64,000 nucleotides of DNA from the NCBI RefSeq assembly GCF_004363555.1, contig NZ_SNZJ01000002.1:223676-287675 (forward strand), written 5' to 3'. Position numbers and translations under genes: made by a program. Positions 17,830 to 25,025 of the stretch are shown here, piece after piece. Numbering within the stretch: position 1 is the first letter of the stretch; every line of letters begins with the position of its first letter. The notes under the pieces were generated by a model that saw only the letters and a list, made by a program, of their open reading frames with translations, ran no database searches and had not been told where the DNA came from. Origin of the DNA: Halomonas ventosae. GTDB taxonomy: Bacteria; Pseudomonadota; Gammaproteobacteria; Pseudomonadales; Halomonadaceae.

Positions 17830-18439
17830 TCATGATGGCGCCGGCCGGCGTCTCCTCGACGTCGGGAAAGCGGTTGAGGTGGATCACCGTCATGCCGGCC
17901 GCCAGGGCGCCCCTGACGCCCACCAGGGCATCGTCGATGACCACGCACTCCTCGGGCGCGAAGCCCATCAGGCTGGCGGCATGGCGGAACAGGCAGGGGT
18001 CGGGCTTCCAGCAGTTGGCCGTGTAGGCGCTGAACAGGCGATTGCCGAACACCTCGGCGAGCCCGGTGGCCGCAAGCGAGGTGCGGATCTTGTTCTCCGG
18101 GCCGTTGGAGACGACCCCCATGGGATGGCCGGCGAGGGCGGCCAGGGCCTCGGTGGCGCCCGCGATCGCGATCAGTTCGCTGGCCAGGCGCCGGTTGAGG
18201 TTGGCGCGCATGCGGCTCTCGAGGGTGTCGAGCCGCGCCGGGTCCACACTGCCGTGGCGGCGCTCCAGTTCGGCGACGATGTGGCGAAAACGGGCCCCGC
18301 GGAACTCTCCCATGTAGTCGCTGGCCTGGAAGGGCAGGCCAGCGTCGGTCAGGCAGGACGACATCTCGTCGGCGAGCAGCGGCTCGCTGTCGACCAGGGT
18401 GCCGTCACAATCGAAGAGCAGGCAGAGGGGGCGTGCCAT
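17756..18439 (-). CDS. HAD-superfamily phosphatase, YieH-like
   Basis: 227 residues with all four HAD motifs: I LLFDCDGTLVDSE (Asp nucleophile), II VVSNGP, III Lys in WKPDPCLF, IV VIDDALVGV; the cap domain lies between I and II. The VVSNGPENK and WKPDPCLFRHAA segments closely resemble E. coli YieH, a 6-phosphogluconate phosphatase, so a sugar phosphate is likely, but HAD substrates are hard to predict. ATG at 18437–18439 chosen over the GTG one codon upstream because GAGG sits about 7 bases before it. Confidence 0.9.
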   Translation of the reverse strand: MARPLCLLFDCDGTLVDSEPLLADEMSSCLTDAGLPFQASDYMGEFRGARFRHIVAELERRHGSVDPARLDTLESRMRANLNRRLASELIAIAGATEALAALAGHPMGVVSNGPENKIRTSLAATGLAEVFGNRLFSAYTANCWKPDPCLFRHAASLMGFAPEECVVIDDALVGVRGALAAGMTVIHLNRFPDVEETPAGAIMISNMFQLPTVIGHLETGRALAAHA

Positions 18440-18675
18440 CACCGGGCCTCACGATGAATCAGAACGTTATAAGCTCATTGTTACAGATGTCGGGTCTTCC
18501 TGCCCAATATTAAAGCCCAGTTTCCCTATTTTGTGAACAGTGTTCTTGAATGTCGGGACGCTGCTGGCGTCACCGCTCCATGCCAGCGTGGCGGTGATCG
18601 GCGCTCCCTGGCAGCATTCGCGGCCACCGGGGCTCATGCCTATACTGACGGCGCGTCCCGGCCAGGAGCAGGCCC

Positions 18676-19059
18676 ATGAATCTCGAACGCGTCGTATTCG
18701 GTTTTTTCATCATTCTCACTCTGAGCCTGAATGCCGCGTTCGTTCTGGGTAGTATCGAGACGGCCGCCCATCACAATGTGTGGATTCTCACCTTGACCAT
18801 CATCGTCAACCTGGTCGCCATCGGCCTCAAGCTGGGGGATCGCTCCCAGACCGGGGCATTGCTGTTGGCATCCGGACTGGTGGCCGGCTTCCTGCTGATC
18901 ACCGCGCGCGTCGTCTGGATCGTCGCGGAGCCCGGTGGCGGAGACGCAACGGCACCTGACGACATGGCCGATATCGTCTCGATCGCCACAGGCGCGCTGG
19001 TCGCGAACATCGTTGCGACGGTGATCCTGGTCGGCGATACGCTGCTTGCCCGGCGCTAG
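18676..19059 (+). CDS. Small integral membrane protein, DUF6394 type
   Basis: 127 residues with four hydrophobic segments: VVFGFFIILTLSLNAAFVLG, VWILTLTIIVNLVAIGLKLG, ALLLASGLVAGFLLITARVV and IATGALVANIVATVILVG. It resembles the DUF6394 family by length and pattern (recognised, not searched). The downstream K+ channel gene starts 62 bases later in the same direction, suggesting co-transcription and a role as a channel partner. Upstream, 18440–18675 is AT-richer than its surroundings and holds the small palindrome GAACAGTGTTC (18535–18545). Confidence 0.75.
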   Translation: MNLERVVFGFFIILTLSLNAAFVLGSIETAAHHNVWILTLTIIVNLVAIGLKLGDRSQTGALLLASGLVAGFLLITARVVWIVAEPGGGDATAPDDMADIVSIATGALVANIVATVILVGDTLLARR

Positions 19060-19121
19060 CAGGGTGTGCGGGTCGGTTCAGTCGCAGCCGGGGTCCGGCA
19101 CAGGCACAGGGGGATGAACGC

Positions 19122-20873
19122 GTGACGCCGACCTCCGATCTCGACCGCGTGGCAATGATCGTCCTGCGCTATATGCGTCGGCCGCTGTTCGCTCTGCTGT
19201 TCGTCTATTCGGTGGGCATCATCGGCATGGCCTTGATGCCGGGCCAGGTCGTCGATGGTGAGGCGACCCGCATGAACCTCTTCCATGCCTTCTATTTCTT
19301 CACCTATACGGCGACCACCACCGGCTTCGGTGAATTGCCGAACGGCTTCAGCGAGGAGCAGCGACTGTGGACGATCCTCTGCCTCTATACCGGCGTCATT
19401 GCGTGGTTCTATGCGATCGGCTCCCTGATCCATCTGGTCCAGAATCCCTACTTCATCCAGGCCATGGATGGCTTTCGTTTCGCCCGCAAGGTCGAACGCA
19501 ACGCGGAGCCCTTCGTCATTCTCTGTGGCTTCGGTGATGCCGGCAGCCTGCTCGCCCGGGGCCTGAGTGACCACCGCATGCGGGCGGTGATCCTCGATGC
19601 CGACCCGGAACGCATCAAGGCGCTGGGGGTGCGTGACTACACGGTGCCGATGCCGGGACTTCACGCCGATGCCAGCGCGCCGAAACACCTGTTGGCCGCG
19701 GGGGTAGAGCACCCTGCTTGCCAGGCGCTGGTGGCGCTGACCAACAATAACGACGTCAACCTCAAGATCGCGGTGATGGCACGGCACCTCAACCCGGGGC
19801 TTCGGGTCGTCTGTCGTTCGACCTCTGCCCGCCATGAGGCCAATCTGCGGGCGCTGGACAATGTCACGGTCGTCGACCCGTTCGAGATCTTCGCCCAGCT
19901 CCTCTACTGGGCGATAGCACGCCCCGAACTGCACAATCTCAATGCCTGGTTCGTGGGCGCACGGGGCGTCGCACTCGGGGCCCCCTTGAAGGCCCCGCGG
20001 GGCAACTGGATTCTGTGCGGATACGGACGAATGGGGTACTGGGTTCATCGCTATCTCGGCGCCCATGGCGTCGGCTTGCGTATCATCGATCCCGACGTGG
20101 ACGCCCAGGGGGACGGAGAGGATACGGTTCTGGTCCGGGCGCACGCCGATCATGCGGCCCTGGTGACCGCGGGGATTGACGATGCGGCCGGGATCGTCGT
20201 CGCGACGGATTGCGATGCCGACAATCTCAGTACGCTGTTGTCCGTGACGGAGCTCAATCCGGCGGTGTTTCGCATCGTCCGCCAGAACAGCCATGAGAAC
20301 CAGGTCGCGTTCGATGCCGCGCGGGCTGACCTGGTCCTGCAGCCCAGCCTGACCACGGCGCGTCGTATCCTGAAGCTGCTGATCTCGCCCCTGGTCCAGG
20401 AGCTGATCGACTGGCTCGCGGAGCGCGAGCCGTCCCGGACGGAAGCCGTGGTGGCCCGTCTGCAGGCGACCGTGGGCGCGGAACCTCCCCACCTGTGGTC
20501 GGTGAGGCTGATTCCGGGGGAGGCCCCGGCCGTGACCCGATATCTCGACAGCGACGGCATGATTACGCTTGGTGCGCTGTGCCGCGATGCCCGCGCCTTC
20601 CCTGATGCGCTGCCGTGCGAAGCGCTCGCCGTTCGCCGGGAAGGCCGGTCGATCATGTTGCCAGACAGGGATTTTCCGCTCGAGGGCGGCGACGAGCTGC
20701 TGTTCTGCGGTGTGCACTGGGTGAAGCCGATACTGCAAGCGACACTCCATAATCCCTACACGCTTCGCTATGTCGTCACCGGGGTCGATGCGCCGCGCGG
20801 TTACCTGTTCGCATGGCTCGACGCGAGGTCACAGCGTCGTCGCAGCGATCACAGGCTGGCCGGTCGGCGGTGA
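19122..20873 (+). CDS. Ion channel with two RCK (TrkA-N) domains and a TTTGFGE filter
   Basis: 583 residues. N-terminal pore: TM1 about 20–38, pore helix and filter TATTTGFGEL (63–72), TM2 about 83–103. Two cytoplasmic RCK units follow, with Rossmann motifs CGFGDAGSLLARGL (135–148) and CGYGRMGYWV (299–308), and a TrkA-C-like end (DFPLEGGDELLFCG). The filter reads TGFGE in place of TVGYGD, as in a group of RCK-tethered channels; selectivity for K+ is likely but should not be assumed. GTG start with a GGGGGA stretch upstream. RCK ligands may be nucleotides or cations. Confidence 0.85.
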   Translation: MTPTSDLDRVAMIVLRYMRRPLFALLFVYSVGIIGMALMPGQVVDGEATRMNLFHAFYFFTYTATTTGFGELPNGFSEEQRLWTILCLYTGVIAWFYAIGSLIHLVQNPYFIQAMDGFRFARKVERNAEPFVILCGFGDAGSLLARGLSDHRMRAVILDADPERIKALGVRDYTVPMPGLHADASAPKHLLAAGVEHPACQALVALTNNNDVNLKIAVMARHLNPGLRVVCRSTSARHEANLRALDNVTVVDPFEIFAQLLYWAIARPELHNLNAWFVGARGVALGAPLKAPRGNWILCGYGRMGYWVHRYLGAHGVGLRIIDPDVDAQGDGEDTVLVRAHADHAALVTAGIDDAAGIVVATDCDADNLSTLLSVTELNPAVFRIVRQNSHENQVAFDAARADLVLQPSLTTARRILKLLISPLVQELIDWLAEREPSRTEAVVARLQATVGAEPPHLWSVRLIPGEAPAVTRYLDSDGMITLGALCRDARAFPDALPCEALAVRREGRSIMLPDRDFPLEGGDELLFCGVHWVKPILQATLHNPYTLRYVVTGVDAPRGYLFAWLDARSQRRRSDHRLAGRR

Positions 20874-20939
20874 CGTTCCCGGTCACGAGGGTGCGTTGCG
20901 GCGGCCATGGTCGTCAGAATCTGCTGTCGGGGCTCGACG

Positions 20940-21977
20940 TCAAGGGGCCAGCAACAGGGTGAGCGCTCCTGCGAGGTAGCAGGCGATGATGCCGACGCTC
21001 TCGAAGCCGATACGTGCCGGCCCCTGCCGTTCGCGATGGATCATCCCGACCAACAGGATGCCGGTCATCAGCATGGATAGCGCGACCCACAGTGCGACCG
21101 TGTCGGGAATGGCGTGGTAGACCGAACCGCCCCGGTAGGCGATGTCCGAGGCTGCGACGAACAGGGTGTCGAAGGCGTTGCCGCCGATGATGCCCGCCAC
21201 GGCCAGGGTCAGGGCGCCCCGCCGCACCGCCGCCACCGAGGTGACCAGCTCCGGCAGCGAGGTCACCACCGCCGTCATCAGCGCCCCCACCACCGACTGG
21301 CCCAGGCCGGTCTGGTCGGCGATCACCGCGGCACTTCGCTCCAGCAGCCAGCCGCTGATGCCGAGCATCGCCGCCAGGGCCGCGAAGGAGAGCCACAGCC
21401 GTGTCGCCGAGCGCCTCATGGCCTGCTCGTCGGGCACGTCGGGCTCGGTCTCGCGGGTCTGGGCGGGGCGCCACATGGGGTTGTCGCGGCTGCGGTCCAC
21501 CAGGCGCAGGCCGAACAGGTAACCGATCAGCAGCAGCGGGGTGATGGGGTGTACCTGCCACAGGGTCCATTCGGGGGCGAAGCGCCCGACCAGTACCAGC
21601 GACAGCAGGCACAGCAGCAGGCCTGCCTGCATCAGGTTGCCGAGCGAGGCGGCGGCGTGTTCCAGGTTGGCGCGCCGGTGGGTGATGTCGGCGATGGTAA
21701 GGAACAGCGTCTGCACGGCGATGCCGCCCAGGGCGTTGCTCATCGCCAGGGTCGGGCGGTCGGCCAGTGCCGCCGAGACCGACACCACCATGCCCGAGAG
21801 GGAAGTGGCCATGCCCAGCAGCACCGCGCCGGCGATGGCCTCGCCGAGGCCGGTGCGATCCGCCAGGTCGTCGACGATCCCGGTCAGCCGGGTCCCCACG
21901 ACACCGATCACCAGGGCGCAGCCGCCGAACAGCGCGAAGGCCATGCCGAGGGAGAGGTCGTCCAGCATCGGGATCAT
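20940..21977 (-). CDS. Na+/Ca2+ exchanger family (CaCA) antiporter
   Basis: 345 residues, about ten membrane segments. The two alpha repeats are visible: LGMATSLSGMVVSVSAALAD with downstream GGIAVQTLF, and MTAVVTSLPELVTSVAAV with GGNAFDTLF; the second carries the conserved Ser-Leu-Pro-Glu-Leu and Gly-Asn signature, while in the first the acidic residue of the SxxE motif is not obvious, a possible change in ion choice. A cytoplasmic loop (RETEPDVPDEQ) joins the halves. ATG at 21975–21977 has GGAGG 9 bases upstream. Convergent with the K+ channel gene. Confidence 0.88.
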   Translation of the reverse strand: MIPMLDDLSLGMAFALFGGCALVIGVVGTRLTGIVDDLADRTGLGEAIAGAVLLGMATSLSGMVVSVSAALADRPTLAMSNALGGIAVQTLFLTIADITHRRANLEHAAASLGNLMQAGLLLCLLSLVLVGRFAPEWTLWQVHPITPLLLIGYLFGLRLVDRSRDNPMWRPAQTRETEPDVPDEQAMRRSATRLWLSFAALAAMLGISGWLLERSAAVIADQTGLGQSVVGALMTAVVTSLPELVTSVAAVRRGALTLAVAGIIGGNAFDTLFVAASDIAYRGGSVYHAIPDTVALWVALSMLMTGILLVGMIHRERQGPARIGFESVGIIACYLAGALTLLLAP

Positions 21978-22211
21978 GGGGTTCGCCTCCCGGTCCTGGC
22001 GGTCGTGTCCCTTGCCGTCGGGCGTGGCGAGAGCAGCGCGCTGTCCATGAGGGCTCCTTGCGGCGGGGTGGTCGAGAGGAGCGTAGCGCGTTATGCCCCT
22101 CCCGGGCAGGGGACGAGCGCCTTCCGGTGGGTGTGCGGCCGGGGACCATGTGCCAGATCTCGCCACCGATAGGCCCTGGAGGGGCCGCATGCGCTGGCAT
22201 GAGGGTCTGTG
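21978..22211. other. Non-coding gap before the acidic-protein leader
   Basis: No supported gene, hairpin or operator in this part; the AT-rich promoter and structured leader start at 22212 and are listed separately. Confidence 0.5.
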
Positions 22212-22240
22212 TTAAGTATCTGAAATTAAAAAATTATATT
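22212..22240 (+). promoter_or_regulatory. AT-rich sigma-70-type promoter for the acidic secreted protein
   Basis: TTAAGT (22212–22217) and TATATT (22235–22240) are spaced by 17 bases inside a 33-base AT-rich island, very unusual in this GC-rich DNA. Predicted start near 22247 gives a leader of about 145 bases. Confidence 0.6.
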
Positions 22241-22308
22241 TCATTGCCCGGCATCCTGGCCCGACGGGTGCACTCTTCTGGGTGAGTGACGGCCGGCATG
22301 AACCGCTT

Positions 22309-22380
22309 GCACCACAGGGGCGTCACCGGCCGGGACGCAAAGCCAAGCGGCTTTCCTATCTCGCCAGTCCACGATGCGAT
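22309..22380 (+). ncRNA. Candidate c-di-GMP-I (GEMM)-like riboswitch in the leader
   Basis: The leader contains GCACCACAGGGGC followed by GGGACGCAAAGCC (22332–22344). GGGACGCAAAGCC is the most conserved stretch of GEMM-I riboswitches, and GCACAGGGC its usual 5' partner. As in known examples, GGC (22319–22321) can pair with GCC (22342–22344) around an internal loop, capped by a CC–GG helix, here with a very short loop and no GAAA tetraloop. The 3' helix is less clear. It ends just before the Shine-Dalgarno GGAGG, so control of translation is plausible. The internal loop differs from consensus (GUCA for AAA), so ligand binding is uncertain. Confidence 0.55.
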
Positions 22381-22392
22381 GGAGGTGTGAAC

Positions 22393-22728
22393 ATGATGTC
22401 CAGGGAATCTCTCAAGAAGCTCGGCATCCTCGGTGTGTCCTTCGGCCTGATCGCCAGCCCGCTGGCCTTCGGCGCCGGTGACGAGGAGTACGAGCCCACC
22501 ACCACCACGGAGCAGGAAGAGTCCAGCGGTTCCGGTGAAGCCATGGGTTCCTCCGGTGACAATGCCGGCACGAGCGGCACCAGCACCGAGTACGAGAACG
22601 AGGAGCAGGAGAAGCCGGAGTGGGAAACCTCTGGCTCCGATGACGGCGCCGGCCAGGAGTACGAGGAGGAAGAGGAAGAGTGGGATGAGCCTGAGGAAGG
22701 TGAAGACGACGAGGCGTCCACCTGGTAA
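22393..22728 (+). CDS. Secreted, extremely acidic low-complexity protein
   Basis: 111 residues. Signal peptide (MMSRESLKKLGILGVSFGLI, cleavage after the FGA region), then a mature part almost entirely Glu/Asp/Ser/Gly/Thr with repeats such as EYEPTTTTEQEE, EYENEEQEKPEWE and EYEEEEEEWDEPEEGEDDE. It has no fold-forming core and is probably disordered. I do not recognise a named family. Such proteins could bind cations, buffer the periplasm or cell surface, or be part of an exopolymer in a halophile. ATG at 22393 with GGAGG seven bases upstream. The promoter and structured leader upstream, and two terminators downstream, show a single-gene unit. Confidence 0.85.
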   Translation: MMSRESLKKLGILGVSFGLIASPLAFGAGDEEYEPTTTTEQEESSGSGEAMGSSGDNAGTSGTSTEYENEEQEKPEWETSGSDDGAGQEYEEEEEEWDEPEEGEDDEASTW

Positions 22729-22733
22729 GGCTC

Positions 22734-22764
22734 ATTGCGAGCCACCCCGGGTGGCTCGCGCAAT
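22734..22764 (+). terminator. Hairpin after the acidic-protein gene
   Basis: ATTGC-GAGCCACCC pairs with GGGTGGCTC...GCAAT with a two-base bulge; it begins 5 bases after the stop but is followed only by a short T run (TTT). Confidence 0.6.
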
Positions 22765-22799
22765 TTCGTGATGGCAGTCTTCAGAGCGAAGAGGCGTTG

Positions 22800-22827
22800 C
22801 CGCCCCGTTGACCGGGGCGGTTTTTTT
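22800..22827 (+). terminator. Strong rho-independent terminator
   Basis: CCGCCCCG (22800–22807), loop TTGAC, CGGGGCGG (22813–22820), then seven T. The best terminator in the window; it isolates the acidic-protein gene from the DUF4235 gene. Confidence 0.92.
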
Positions 22828-22889
22828 CGTGCGGCTCCGCCGAGCGGGGGAAGTCTTCCGGCGCGGGGTCGGCTAGCATGAAGCGAGGG

Positions 22890-22921
22890 CCGCAGGAGGC
22901 GGCCGACGCCGCCTCCTGCGG
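22890..22921. repeat. 13-bp perfect inverted repeat before the DUF4235 gene
   Basis: CCGCAGGAGGCGG (22890–22902) and CCGCCTCCTGCGG (22909–22921) with a six-base centre, ending 30 bases before the start codon. It could be an operator or an mRNA hairpin; no T run follows. Confidence 0.7.
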
Positions 22922-22951
22922 CAGGACCATGTCTCGGCAAGCGAGGTAACG

Positions 22952-23239
22952 ATGAAGCAGGATACCCTCTGGTCCCTGGTCGGCTCCGCCGCGGCGGTGG
23001 CCGCCGGCGTGATGGCCCGCAGGGCCGCCGACAAGGCCTATCGGCACGAGGTCGGCGACGCCCCTCCGGCGAATCCCGACGAGCCGGAGGTGGGCTGGCG
23101 CCAGGCCCTGCTATGGGGGGCAGCCACCGGTGTGCTGGTCGGGGTCGTCCGGGTGGTGGGCCGCCGCGCCGGCCGCGAGGCCCTGCACCGGGCCCGTCCC
23201 GGCCATGGCCGGCGGGCGCTGCGTCGGTTCGGGCGATAG
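22952..23239 (+). CDS. DUF4235 domain protein
   Basis: 95 residues. Two hydrophobic stretches (LWSLVGSAAAVAAGVMARRAADKAY and QALLWGAATGVLVGVVRVVGRRAG) with the family's MARRAADKAY and DEPEVGWRQALLWGAATG motifs; the C-terminus is very Arg-rich. A small inner-membrane protein of unknown function. GAGG lies about 6 bases before the ATG. Confidence 0.85.
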   Translation: MKQDTLWSLVGSAAAVAAGVMARRAADKAYRHEVGDAPPANPDEPEVGWRQALLWGAATGVLVGVVRVVGRRAGREALHRARPGHGRRALRRFGR

Positions 23240-23257
23240 CGCCGCCCCCCGGGCGGG

Positions 23258-23821
23258 CTAGGGCGATGCCTCGGCGCGCTCCCCCGCCTCGATGCGCGCT
23301 CCGTCGGGCGACAGCAGGTACCAGGCGGCGCCCAGGTGGATGACATCCTGGCCGAGGGCATCGCCGGCAGCCTTGTCGCCGGAGAAGTAGTAGAGCGGCC
23401 AGCCGTCATAGGTCACCTGGCGGCTGCCATCCTCGCGCTCGATGGTACCCAGCAGGTCGGCATCCAGGTGTTCGCCGGCCTGGGGCTCTTCCTGGGTGGC
23501 GTAGGGCGGCCAGGCGATGGCACAGGTCTGGTCGCAGGTGCTGTTGTCGGCCCCTGGCTGATCGTTGGCGAACAGATAGAGGCTCATGCCGTCGGCATCG
23601 GTCAGGTAGCGCCCGTAGGGGGACTGCTCGCGGGTCTCCACCCGTGCCTGGTCGGCGGGGTCGGGGGCGCTCTGCAGGTCGGGGTCGGCTTCACTGGCAC
23701 GTTGTCCTTCCACCGAGGCGGCGTCGTTGCCGTTGGCGCCGTCCTCCGCCAGGCTCGACTGGCTGCCAAGCAGCAGGAGGAGCAAGGTGGCGATCCCGAG
23801 CAGTTGCCAAGCAGGTTTCAT
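23258..23821 (-). CDS. Secreted COG4315-type repeat protein
   Basis: 187 residues with a signal peptide (LLGIATLLLLLLGSQSSLA). The mature part has two related modules typical of the secreted repeat family: YLTDADGMSLYLFANDQPG with CDQTCAIAWPPY, and QVTYDGWPLYYFSGDKAAGD. Members are periplasmic or lipoprotein-like; function unknown. I chose ATG at 23819–23821, which has GGAGAG just upstream; an ATG five codons earlier is the alternative. The acidic linker after the signal (EDGANGNDAAS) fits a halophile. Confidence 0.87.
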   Translation of the reverse strand: MKPAWQLLGIATLLLLLLGSQSSLAEDGANGNDAASVEGQRASEADPDLQSAPDPADQARVETREQSPYGRYLTDADGMSLYLFANDQPGADNSTCDQTCAIAWPPYATQEEPQAGEHLDADLLGTIEREDGSRQVTYDGWPLYYFSGDKAAGDALGQDVIHLGAAWYLLSPDGARIEAGERAEASP

Positions 23822-23913
23822 GTCGTCTCTCTCCATGGTGACGCTTCGCCTTCACTCTAGGTAGGCCCGGCGAGGGGCTGCAAGTGGTGAACTCCCGGGG
23901 GCAATCGGTCAGG

Positions 23914-24930
23914 TCACTGCGCAGCCATCTCCCCGCGCAGCGGGGTGGCCAGGGCCGACCGCAGCTCCTCGCCCTGCAGGCCATCGGCGATCAGCACCTG
24001 AAGCTTGGTCAGCGCTGCCTCCGGGGTCAGGTCCTGGCCGGCGATCACGCCCGCGACATGCAGCGCCGCGCCGGTGGCATAGGTGCCCTGCACCACTCGG
24101 CCCTGCAGGCACTGGCTGACATTGAGTATCGCGATGCCTGACTGGGCGGCCCGCGTCAGCCGGTCGATCAGCGCGCCCCCCAGGCCTGGGGGGTTGCCCA
24201 CGCCATAGGTCAGCAGCACCAGCCCCTTGAGCGCCGGCTCTGCCAGCATTGCATCCAGCAGCGATTTCGACAGCCCAGGGTGCACGGGCAGCATGGCTAC
24301 CGCGCCCGAGGCGAAGTGACGCTGCGTGAAGTCCGGGGTGCCGGGCGGCAGGGCCCGATGGGGATGCAGGCTCAGGTGGATGCCGGCCTCGCCAAGCCAC
24401 GGAGCATCCGGGGAGTCGAAGGCATCGAACCCCTGGCTGCGTACCTTGCGCGCCCGGTTGCCGCGTAACAGCCGGTCGTGGAAGACAATGCTGACTTCCC
24501 GGGGGACGGCGGGGTCGGCTGCCACCAGTAGGGCGGTGGTGAGGTTGTTGACGGCATCGCTGCGCGGTTCGCCGAGCGGAATCTGTGCGCCGGTGAGCAC
24601 CACGGGCTTGTCGAGGGGGCCGAGCATGAATGACAGCGCCGAGGCGGTGTAGGCCAGGGTGTCGGTGCCGTGCAGCACGATGAAGGCGTCGTATTCGTGC
24701 CAATGCTCGGCCAGCGCCGCGACGATGCGGTTCCAGTCGGCCGGGGCGATATCGGCGCTGTCGATCAGCGGCGCCAGTTCGATGAGTCGGTAGGCGGGCA
24801 GGGCATCCGGGGCCTGGCCATTCAGGTGCCTGGCCAGGCGCCCGGAAAAGCCGGCCGCCGGCACATAGCCTCGGGGGGAGGGCTGCATGCCGATGGTGCC
24901 GCCGGTGTGCATTATCAGCAGGCGGGGCAT
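23914..24930 (-). CDS. ansA: Type I (cytoplasmic) L-asparaginase
   Basis: Hydrolyses asparagine to aspartate and ammonia. 338 residues, the length of E. coli AnsA. Both catalytic triad regions are visible: first Thr in HTGGTIGM (Thr12) and the LHGTDTLAYTASALSFM block with Thr-Asp; no signal peptide, so the low-affinity cytoplasmic form. ATG at 24928–24930 has AGGA 8 bases upstream; an in-frame start at 25029 would overlap the carrier gene and add an unrelated N-terminus. It follows the AGCS carrier by 95 bases, suggesting uptake and deamidation of an amino acid as a unit. Confidence 0.95.
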   Translation of the reverse strand: MPRLLIMHTGGTIGMQPSPRGYVPAAGFSGRLARHLNGQAPDALPAYRLIELAPLIDSADIAPADWNRIVAALAEHWHEYDAFIVLHGTDTLAYTASALSFMLGPLDKPVVLTGAQIPLGEPRSDAVNNLTTALLVAADPAVPREVSIVFHDRLLRGNRARKVRSQGFDAFDSPDAPWLGEAGIHLSLHPHRALPPGTPDFTQRHFASGAVAMLPVHPGLSKSLLDAMLAEPALKGLVLLTYGVGNPPGLGGALIDRLTRAAQSGIAILNVSQCLQGRVVQGTYATGAALHVAGVIAGQDLTPEAALTKLQVLIADGLQGEELRSALATPLRGEMAAQ

Positions 24931-25025
24931 GGTGGGGGTCCTGGCTGGAAGGAAGAGGACAGGCCCCTCCCGCTCGGGCGGGGCCGTGGGCTTGCCTTGG
25001 GTGTCGGGCAAGCGGGTGAGGCGGG

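Noticed and set aside
13256..18439. Defence island (dGTPase, NERD, Sir2)
   Set aside because: Sir2 here is a stand-alone deacylase with a zinc site, not a defence fusion, and neighbours are housekeeping genes; no nuclease-partner or mobile element.
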